Of a DNA stretch of 7,107 bases, positions 1 through 5,640 are shown in pieces. Position 1 is the first letter of the stretch. The number at the start of each line of letters is the position of its first letter. The DNA is from Prevotellaceae bacterium (GTDB taxonomy: Bacteria; Bacteroidota; Bacteroidia; Bacteroidales; UBA932), in assembly GCA_031259655.1 (NCBI GenBank), contig JAIRLF010000244.1, positions 1-7,107 of the forward strand, written 5' to 3'. A program made the translations under genes and the position numbers. The notes beneath the pieces were generated by a model, which had not been told where the DNA came from, did no database searches, and saw nothing but the letters and a program-made list of their open reading frames with translations.

Positions 1-2
1 CT

Positions 3-752
3 CCCGGAAGCCTCTACAGCGTTACGCTTTACAACGAAACGGGACGCTTGCAACTTGGTTATACCAAAGTATATTTTGCCGTTACCGACAGGGACGGAAA
101 GTTTATTGACAACGCCGTATTAACCCATTTTCCAGAAATGGATATGGGTATGATGAAGCATTCCACTCCGCGTTCCGAAATCACAAAAGTCGAGGACAAG
201 GCTCTGTACGAAGCATATTACTCTTTTTTGATGTATTCGGGACAGAACGATGGCAAATGGTTATACAATCTTAAATATACGGTCGGCAATGTGACGGACA
301 GCGTTTCGAATGTAGAAATCGAAGTACGGAATGTATTTCGTCCCGACGGCGTGACGCAACGTCGGGTAATACAGTCGGTTGTCGCCGTCGACGGCAGCGA
401 GAAACGTTATGTCGTTACGCTTGTCGAGCCGCAGAATCCGAAAATCGGAAGCAATGAGATAACGGCGTATATCCACGAACGACAGGATGCAAACACTTAT
501 CCGGCAGTCGAGAATTTCGAGTTGAAGCTTGACCCCCGCATGCCTTCCATGGAAAATCATTCATCGCCCAACAACGTTGATTTGACTTGGGACGCTACCC
601 GTAAAATCTATCGCGGGACGGTCAATTTCTCCATGACCGGCTACTGGAAACTGAATCTGATTTTGCAGAATCGGCAGGGCGACACACTGTACGGCAACGC
701 TGTCGCCGAAGATACGGAAGCAAGCAGCCTGTATTTCGAAGTTGAATTTTAG
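3..752 (+). CDS. Tandem YtkA/FixH-like domain protein, probable periplasmic copper-binding partner of the receptor (5' end missing)
   Basis: The frame is open to the left edge, so the true start lies outside the window; an internal TTG at 48 is not a credible start because similarity begins before it. The 249 visible residues hold two related domains. The first spans about 3-320 and the second about 400-749. Each has a strand resembling 'VTL..P....G', a Met/His cluster (138-170 with MDMGMMKHSTP; 540-569 with MPSMENHSSP) and a later strand (FLMYSGQNDGKWLYNL, FSMTGYWKLNLIL). The second domain fits the YtkA-like/FixH pattern closely. The shared motif is M-x-x-H-S-[ST]-P. Since domain 1 is nearly complete at the edge, probably only a signal peptide and a few residues are missing. 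The stop lies 3 bases before the TonB-dependent receptor, indicating coupled expression. Copper binding is inferred from the Met/His motifs and from the receptor's own site; a structural or CtaG/FixH-type role is also possible. Confidence 0.8.
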   Translation, partial: PGSLYSVTLYNETGRLQLGYTKVYFAVTDRDGKFIDNAVLTHFPEMDMGMMKHSTPRSEITKVEDKALYEAYYSFLMYSGQNDGKWLYNLKYTVGNVTDSVSNVEIEVRNVFRPDGVTQRRVIQSVVAVDGSEKRYVVTLVEPQNPKIGSNEITAYIHERQDANTYPAVENFELKLDPRMPSMENHSSPNNVDLTWDATRKIYRGTVNFSMTGYWKLNLILQNRQGDTLYGNAVAEDTEASSLYFEVEF

Positions 753-755
753 CGC

Positions 756-2759
756 ATGAAAAGAATTGCATGCATATCTTTATGGTTTCTCTGCCGGACG
801 CCGGGGATGGACGCTCAACAGCCTGCGCCGGATTCGCTGACAAAATCGTACAGTCTGGACGAAATTGTCGTCGTTGCGAAAACCGGCGTCGCCCGCGACC
901 GGCAGGCGAAACCTTTTTCGTCTGTCGAAGAATATCTGCAGACCGCCGAAAAGGTGAATATGATTAAACGCGGCAGCTACGCATGGGAACCGACCGTCAA
1001 TAACATGACCGCCGAACGTATTTCCGTAACTGTTGACGGGATGAAGATTTTCCACGCCTGTACCGACAATATGGACCCCGTCACTTCGTACGTCGAGACG
1101 GTCAATTTGAGCAGGGTAAACATCGGTTCGGGGTTTGAAGCCAGCCCGAACGCTTCGAACAACATCGGAGGAAGTCTTGATTTACAGTTAAACAAGGTCG
1201 GCTTTTGTTGCGAAGGCTGGGATGTGAACGCCGGTCTCGGATACGAAACGAACGGCAACTACCGGAGCGCCGGAACAGATTTTGCCTTCTCGGATTCGAC
1301 GTTTTACGTCAATTCGGGATTTTTCCACCGCCACAGCGATAACTACCGCGCCGGCGAAAACCGCGAAATCGCTTTTTCGCAGTTCGCAAAATACAACTTT
1401 TTCGCCAACCTCGGATATCTCGTCGCTAAACAACACGCCATCGAAGCTGCGTTTATCTACGACAGGGCTTCGGGCGTCGGTTATCCCGCTCTTGCCATGG
1501 ATGTGAAAACTGCCGAAGGTCTGATTTCTTCGCTCAGCTACCGGCGCGAAAATCTTTCGCGTCTTTTCGCACAGTGGGAAACAAAACTGTATTTCAACAA
1601 CATCGTCCACATCATGGACGATTCCGGACGTCCCGACGTAACGATTCACATGGACATGCCCGGCGCGAGCAGTACCGGCGGGTTCTATTCCCTGCTCGAG
1701 GGACAAAGCGGCAAACATCGTTACGCTTTCAACCTGGACGCCTGCTACAACCGGTCGTATGCCGAAATGACGATGTATCCGTCCAATCCTTCCGAAAATC
1801 CGATGTTTATGCTTACCTGGCCCGACGTCCGTACGCTTAACACAGGTCTGTTCGTAGCGGACGAATACCGTTTCGACGAGCGGCATTCCGTTCGACTGTC
1901 GTCAAAAGGCTCTTTCCAGCGTGACGGCGTTCACAGCGAGTTCGGACTGAATACGCTGCAAATATATTACCCTGTCATGACTCCATACAGAAACAGGTTT
2001 ACCGGCAATGTCTCGGGACGCTATCGCTTCCGTTACAGCGGTTGGGAAATATCTGCCGGCGCAGGCTACGGCGCCCGCCCGCCTTCGGTATCCGAGGCTT
2101 ACGGCTTTTACCTGTTCAACACTTTCGACGTTTACGATTATCTCGGAAATCCGTCGCTGAAACAGGAATCGTCCCTCGAAACAAACGTCGAAACGGCATG
2201 GACGCGAAGCCCTTTTATAGTAAAGGTAACCGCCTCGTACTTCTATTTTACAAACTACATCATCGGTAAACCCGACAGCGATTTGTCGTCCATGACCATC
2301 GGCGCCGCCGGAGTAAAGGTGTACGAAAATCTGCCCCACGCGTCGATGCTCAATGCCGGTCTTTCGCTGAAATATCTTTTCCCCGAATATCTTACCTGGA
2401 GCGGACGCATATCGTACAGTCGCGGACAGGACAACCGTAAAGACAATTTGCCGCTGATTCCACCCGTGAGTTACGAGTCGTCGCTATCGTTCGGAAAAGG
2501 CAGATTCTCGGCAGAAATAGCGGTTTCGGGAGCGTCCCGTCAAAGACATTTCAGCGCCGAATACGGCGAAGACGAAACAAAAGACTATCTAACCGCAAAT
2601 GTGTCTATTGGCTATGGTTTTAAAATCAATAAAATCATCTTCAACCTGAAATCGGGCGTCGAAAATGCACTCGACGCTTACTATTCTACCTATGCGGACT
2701 GGAACAATATCCCCCGCAAAGGACGGAATATCTTTATTAATCTTGGAATAGGACTGTGA
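756..2759 (+). CDS. TonB-dependent outer-membrane receptor with an OprC-type copper site
   Basis: This 667-residue protein would import a ligand across the outer membrane using TonB energy. Residues 1-20 form a signal peptide (MKR, hydrophobic ISLWFL, probable cleavage near DAQ). A TonB-box-like segment, LDEIVVVA, lies at 34-41. The plug runs to about residue 147 (ERISVTVDGM, then NNIGGSLDLQL), and the rest is a beta-barrel with aromatic-rich alternating strands ending in FINLGIGL. There is no SusC-like N-terminal carboxypeptidase-regulatory domain, so this is a classical small-ligand receptor. The plug has C102-T-D-N-M106 followed by DPVTSY, and the barrel has H285-I-M287-D. These match the CxxxM and HxM halves of the copper site known for Pseudomonas aeruginosa OprC, where the same two motifs are also followed by DP and by D. 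The TonB-dependent receptor call is firm. Copper as ligand is inferred from these residues and from the Met/His-rich upstream partner. Confidence 0.93.
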   Translation: MKRIACISLWFLCRTPGMDAQQPAPDSLTKSYSLDEIVVVAKTGVARDRQAKPFSSVEEYLQTAEKVNMIKRGSYAWEPTVNNMTAERISVTVDGMKIFHACTDNMDPVTSYVETVNLSRVNIGSGFEASPNASNNIGGSLDLQLNKVGFCCEGWDVNAGLGYETNGNYRSAGTDFAFSDSTFYVNSGFFHRHSDNYRAGENREIAFSQFAKYNFFANLGYLVAKQHAIEAAFIYDRASGVGYPALAMDVKTAEGLISSLSYRRENLSRLFAQWETKLYFNNIVHIMDDSGRPDVTIHMDMPGASSTGGFYSLLEGQSGKHRYAFNLDACYNRSYAEMTMYPSNPSENPMFMLTWPDVRTLNTGLFVADEYRFDERHSVRLSSKGSFQRDGVHSEFGLNTLQIYYPVMTPYRNRFTGNVSGRYRFRYSGWEISAGAGYGARPPSVSEAYGFYLFNTFDVYDYLGNPSLKQESSLETNVETAWTRSPFIVKVTASYFYFTNYIIGKPDSDLSSMTIGAAGVKVYENLPHASMLNAGLSLKYLFPEYLTWSGRISYSRGQDNRKDNLPLIPPVSYESSLSFGKGRFSAEIAVSGASRQRHFSAEYGEDETKDYLTANVSIGYGFKINKIIFNLKSGVENALDAYYSTYADWNNIPRKGRNIFINLGIGL

Positions 2760-2795
2760 GTTTATTGAAAAGGCGCTCTTGAGCATGACAGGATT

Positions 2796-2945
2796 ATGGG
2801 CGGCTGGAAAAACTACAAAAACCAACAATACTATTTCGATAGCAGTAAGGTTTTTGACAATCCGGAAGACGCAATTCAGTGGGGAATCGAAAACAGGCAA
2901 ATCGCAATTTTCGATTTAACTTCTAAAAAAGTCATTGAATTGTAA
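2796..2945 (+). CDS. Small hypothetical protein (49 aa), possibly the remnant of a longer gene
   Basis: The frame encodes a protein-like sequence with an aromatic stretch (QQYYFDSSKVF), a helix-like segment (NPEDAIQWGIEN) and a hydrophobic strand (QIAIFDLTS) ending in KKVIEL. From memory it resembles C-terminal tails of Bacteroidota accessory proteins with a GGW...YYFDS...QIAIFDL layout, but I cannot name the family. The frame stays open upstream to the stop at 2766-2768, adding KGALEHDRI, which would fit the body of a longer, truncated protein. No other in-frame start codon exists upstream, so ATG 2796 is the only start. It sits 36 bases after the receptor stop and just before a terminator, so it would be the last cistron of that operon. 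It is too short to trust without comparison to homologues. Confidence 0.45.
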   Translation: MGGWKNYKNQQYYFDSSKVFDNPEDAIQWGIENRQIAIFDLTSKKVIEL

Positions 2946-2950
2946 AAAAC

Positions 2951-2985
2951 AGGGGAGGCGATTCACTCCCTCCCCCCTTTTTTTT
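2951..2985 (+). terminator. Intrinsic terminator after the copper-receptor operon
   Basis: GGGGAGG (2952-2958) can pair with CCTCCCC (2969-2975), or in a shorter register GGGAG (2953-2957) with CTCCC (2966-2970). Eight T residues follow at 2978-2985. The run of A just upstream (2944-2949) also faces the T run, so the element may act in both directions. It closes the left-hand plus-strand unit and insulates the next gene. Confidence 0.8.
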
Positions 2986-3013
2986 AAATATTTTTTTAAC
3001 AATATATATAATT

Positions 3014-3478
3014 ATGAAAGGATTAGAGTTATTAAATTTTCTAACTGAAAAACAGTTAGAATTCATCGAAGCGGCAGAACTCAGTTATAGACGTTTTGCA
3101 AGAATTTACTTTCAAATTCTTTCGTTCGATAACAACGAAATCATTTTGAAAGTATGGCAAACCGAAAACCCGGATAAAAGTTATCTGTCGGCAAAAGAAT
3201 TGGCTTCCCGTGCAAAAGAAATGTTTACAAATAAAATCCCCGAAAACATCAAATTGCACATCCGTCCAATTGCATTTAATTCATTAGAACATTTTTCGGC
3301 TTCGGACGTCGAACACGAAATGACAGAATTGGGATTGAAAGCTAAAGACTTGGTTAAATTGTTGAATGTCAATAAATCCACAATCAGCCTTTTACTGTCA
3401 AAAAACAGAAATATGTCCAAGGCTACAAAAGCAATGTTCTATTATTTGTTCAAGTATCTTAGAACAAACAAAGCGTAA
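3014..3478 (+). CDS. Small protein with a C-terminal helix-turn-helix (XRE-like), function unknown
   Basis: The 154-residue protein has two parts. Residues 1 to about 90 are a mixed alpha/beta region (LTEKQLEFIEAAELSYRRF, then EIILKVWQTENP, then KLHIRPI) that I do not recognise as an enzyme. Residues 101-149 form a Cro/C1-type helix-turn-helix: a first helix at HEMTEL, a second at KAKDLVKLLNV (109-119) and a recognition helix at NKSTISLLLSK (120-130), followed by a helical end (KATKAMFYYLFKYL). From memory this layout recalls small DNA-binding proteins common in Bacteroidota accessory regions. It stands alone, with a terminator before it and a convergent operon after it. The leader 2978-3013 is almost pure A/T (35 of 36 bases) and shows no recognisable -7 element. 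The gene is visibly more AT-rich than the receptor gene. No toxin partner is present, so an antitoxin role is not supported. Confidence 0.82.
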   Translation: MKGLELLNFLTEKQLEFIEAAELSYRRFARIYFQILSFDNNEIILKVWQTENPDKSYLSAKELASRAKEMFTNKIPENIKLHIRPIAFNSLEHFSASDVEHEMTELGLKAKDLVKLLNVNKSTISLLLSKNRNMSKATKAMFYYLFKYLRTNKA

Positions 3479-3493
3479 TTCTAAAAAATTACG

Positions 3494-3501
3494 TATCTTT
3501 G
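3494..3501 (+). promoter_or_regulatory. Bacteroidota-type -7 promoter element TATCTTTG
   Basis: The sequence TATCTTTG is an exact match to the TAnnTTTG -7 consensus of the Bacteroidota primary sigma factor. Transcription would begin near 3506-3508. No TTTG is found at the usual distance for the -33 element (about 3466-3470), which lowers confidence. There is no ATG between it and the hairpin at 3548-3577, so it does not lead to a protein gene in the window. Confidence 0.45.
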
Positions 3502-3547
3502 CATCTCATTATCCTGTAATTTAACAGGAAAAAAGTTTACTAATACA

Positions 3548-3577
3548 AAAGGCGGGAATTTAAAATCCCGCCTTTCT
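3548..3577. terminator. Bidirectional intrinsic terminator between convergent units
   Basis: GGCGGGA (3551-3557) pairs perfectly with TCCCGCC (3566-3572), flanked by AAA (3548-3550) and TTT (3573-3575). On the plus strand TTTCTT follows the stem; on the minus strand TTTTGT follows it. It can therefore end transcription of the helix-turn-helix gene from the left and of the galE operon from the right. Confidence 0.8.
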
Positions 3578-3589
3578 TAATTTCCAGCT

Positions 3590-3690
3590 GGCATCGCCCA
3601 ATTCTTAGTTCTTAACTCTTAGTTTTTAACTCTCTTTTGCCGGCATCGCCCAACTCTTAGTTTTTAGTTCTTAACTCTTAGTTTTTAGTT
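3590..3690. repeat. Block of imperfect direct repeats reaching into the end of galE
   Basis: GGCATCGCCCAA occurs at 3590-3601 and again at 3642-3653, 52 bases apart, each followed by a TTAGTT/TTAACTC-rich tract. Inside the second copy AACTCTTAGTTTTTAGTT is repeated exactly at 3652-3669 and 3673-3690, and its first 15 bases also occur at 3614-3628. The block supplies the last five sense codons and the stop of galE. There is no spacer regularity of a CRISPR array and no protein-coding frame. Confidence 0.8.
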
Positions 3691-4696
3691 TCCTCTGCCA
3701 TTCCCAAGCCGTTTTGAGCATTTCTTCGGTAGACGTTTCAGCTTTCCAGCCGAGTTCGTTGTTTGCAAAAGTAGGGTCAGCCCATACCTTTTCGACGTCG
3801 CCTTCGCGACGGGCAACGATTTTTCGATTGACTTTCACGCCTGTAGCCTGTTCGAACACATTGAGTATTTCCAGTACGGACAGTCCTTTGCCTGTTCCGA
3901 GATTGAAAAATTCTATTCCATGTTTATTTTTATTATTCAAAAGACGTTCTACGGCAATGAGATGAGCCTTTGCCAAATCGACAACCCAGATATAATCGCG
4001 AATAGCCGAGCCGTCGGGAGTATTATAGTCGTCGCCAAAAACCCGCAAGCATTCGCGTATGCCGATAGCAGTCTGAGTTACAAATGGAATCAGGTTGTTC
4101 GGCACGCCGTTTGGCAGTTCGCCGATAGCAGCGGAAGGATGAGCTCCGACCGGGTTGAAATATCGCAAGGCAATACATTTCAGACGACTATCGGCATATA
4201 TAGCGTCACGGATAATTTCTTCGGCAATCTGTTTTGTATTTCCGTAGGGCGATGTAGCCGGTTTCACGGGCGCGTCTTCCGTAACGGGCAAGATATCCGG
4301 CTGTCCATAAACGGTGCAAGAGGAAGAAAACACTAAGTTACAAGCGTTTTGTTCGCCCATCAGTTCGAGGATATTCAAGACCGAATCGAGGTTATTTCTG
4401 TAATAGAGCAGAGGTTTTTCGACCGATTCGCCAACAGCCTTGTTTGCGGCAAAATGGATTATCGCTTTTATTCCGGGATATTTCTTAAAAACCTCAGTCA
4501 AAGCCTGTTTATCCTGACAGTCGACCTTTTCGAAAGCCGGTTTTTTTCCTGTGATAGAGGCTATTCCATCGAGTACATCTATCGAAGAATTTGAGAGATT
4601 GTCGACAACAACTACTTCATAACCATTATTTTGAAGTTCGACTACGGTGTGGGAACCAATGTATCCTGTTCCTCCTGTTACTAAAATTTTACTCAT
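3671..4696 (-). CDS. galE: UDP-glucose 4-epimerase
   Basis: This cytoplasmic NAD-dependent enzyme interconverts UDP-glucose and UDP-galactose for galactose use and for capsule or LPS sugars. The 341-residue length is normal for the family. The N-terminal Rossmann motif is GGTGYIGSH (8-16), with D32 at the end of the second strand. The short-chain dehydrogenase catalytic set is present: S124-S125-S126 followed by CTVYG, Y151 and K155 in the SPYGNTK context. Later family motifs include ALRYFNPVGAHPS and DGSAIRDYIWVVDLAKAH. The start ATG overlaps the stop of the upstream lipoprotein gene in ATGA (4693-4696), pointing to translational coupling. The last residues LKTKS and the stop codon are encoded by the repeat block, so the natural C-terminus was probably a little different; this should not affect activity because it lies beyond the conserved domain. 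Confidence 0.97.
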   Translation of the reverse strand: MSKILVTGGTGYIGSHTVVELQNNGYEVVVVDNLSNSSIDVLDGIASITGKKPAFEKVDCQDKQALTEVFKKYPGIKAIIHFAANKAVGESVEKPLLYYRNNLDSVLNILELMGEQNACNLVFSSSCTVYGQPDILPVTEDAPVKPATSPYGNTKQIAEEIIRDAIYADSRLKCIALRYFNPVGAHPSAAIGELPNGVPNNLIPFVTQTAIGIRECLRVFGDDYNTPDGSAIRDYIWVVDLAKAHLIAVERLLNNKNKHGIEFFNLGTGKGLSVLEILNVFEQATGVKVNRKIVARREGDVEKVWADPTFANNELGWKAETSTEEMLKTAWEWQRKLKTKS

Positions 4697-5640
4697 TGAT
4701 TATCTTTATTTTTTATTATCTGATTCAACAATTGGGCTAAGGACGCACTTTCCAGCCTGTGCCCTACGATTTTCTTATTTTTGTCTAATACATACACTTG
4801 AGGAATATAATATAGACTGTAAGCAATTCTGAAATCGTTTTCGTTTGTCGGATCCCATGCATTTATCCAATCTGTTAATTTATATTCGGTTATAAATTCG
4901 AGCCATTCTTTTTTATCGTCACGGGTATATACGCAAAATCCCGATAGCCCTTTGTTTTTAAACTTTTTGAAAATTTTATAGATTTCGGGGATTTCGTGCC
5001 GGCAATGAGCGCAGGACGCATCGAAAAAACAAAGCAAAATATACGGAGAATCAATGTCGTACAGCGCTTCGGCGCCCCCGTTGACTGTTTCCATTTTCAG
5101 ATTTTTGGCTTGTTGCCCAATCAAAGTTGCACGGTTTTTGTTGGCATATTCGGCGATTTCGGCTACAAATTCCGCGTCGTCGATATCCACTTTTCCCGAC
5201 ACATAATAATTGTCAATAATGTGAATGACAATATTTTCTAATCCCGTCATCTTCATATTGTCGTTACTGTTGATACGACGGAGATATTTGTTGAAAATAT
5301 ACCGCGTGAGGAATTTCATTGTTGCCGTATCGTTTTCGACTTTCGAGAGCGTAGAATCGAGGGCGTGTATTATGCTGTCCGGAATTTGCGGAACGATATT
5401 GTCGAAATAGTCGTCGATAGAAGAAGTAAGAAACTGTGTGGTTGACGTTTGTTTGTTTTCATTTTCCGTGTTTTCATTTTCCGTGTTTTCGATTATATCT
5501 CCGGAATTGCGAACTTCGGCATTGCCGGCATTGTAAGCCGCTTTCTCTTCTGCAACCTCGGGAGACGGCGAAAATTGACGACTCGAAGAACAGGCATATA
5601 CAAGCGTCAAACATATCAGTGCACTCAAAATTTTTCTCAT
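4693..5640 (-). CDS. Thioredoxin-like lipoprotein with partial DUF5106 domain (TlpA-like)
   Basis: The 315-residue protein starts with a lipoprotein signal, MRKILSALICLTLVYAC, with C17 as the expected lipid-bearing residue (VYAC is a slightly loose lipobox). No acidic surface-export signal follows C17, so it is probably anchored facing the periplasm. A low-complexity linker with an ENTEN repeat lies around residues 50-62. A partial DUF5106 helical region follows (about 70-185), then a thioredoxin fold with redox motif C210-A-H-C213 and cis-proline P280 in YIPQVYV. It would act as a thiol-disulfide reductase or carrier. It is a close paralogue of the adjacent upstream gene but lacks the N-terminal DUF4369 domain and the first half of DUF5106, and has a short insertion (NSNDNMK) in the helical region. 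Its start shares one base with the upstream stop (TAATG, 5638-5642). Confidence 0.9.
   Translation of the reverse strand: MRKILSALICLTLVYACSSSRQFSPSPEVAEEKAAYNAGNAEVRNSGDIIENTENENTENENKQTSTTQFLTSSIDDYFDNIVPQIPDSIIHALDSTLSKVENDTATMKFLTRYIFNKYLRRINSNDNMKMTGLENIVIHIIDNYYVSGKVDIDDAEFVAEIAEYANKNRATLIGQQAKNLKMETVNGGAEALYDIDSPYILLCFFDASCAHCRHEIPEIYKIFKKFKNKGLSGFCVYTRDDKKEWLEFITEYKLTDWINAWDPTNENDFRIAYSLYYIPQVYVLDKNKKIVGHRLESASLAQLLNQIIKNKDNQ
5455..5490. repeat. 15-bp in-frame tandem repeat encoding ENTEN
   Basis: The plus-strand unit GTTTTCATTTTCCGT occurs at 5455-5469 and 5470-5484, with six more bases at 5485-5490. Being 15 bases long, it adds or removes five residues (ENTEN) without shifting frame in the linker of the thioredoxin-like lipoprotein. 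Such exact copies are prone to slippage, so linker length may vary between strains. Confidence 0.85.

Noticed and set aside
1188..1886. A 232-codon open frame on the minus strand
   Set aside because: It lies wholly inside the receptor gene in the opposite strand, has no recognisable domain, and the plus-strand protein explains the sequence.
2785..2919. Alternative small frame starting at ATG 2785
   Set aside because: Its translation is rich in T, K and S without protein-like patterning, while the overlapping frame from 2796 shows alternating hydrophobic and aromatic segments.
3014..3478. Antitoxin of a toxin-antitoxin pair
   Set aside because: The gene has no adjacent small toxin-like frame on either side: a terminator precedes it and repeats plus a convergent operon follow.
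3590..3690. Possible CRISPR array
   Set aside because: The repeats are short, AT-rich, imperfect and unevenly spaced with no unique spacers, and no cas gene is present.
3920..4336. A 138-codon open frame on the plus strand
   Set aside because: It is antisense to the conserved core of galE, including its catalytic motifs, and its translation resembles no protein family I know.
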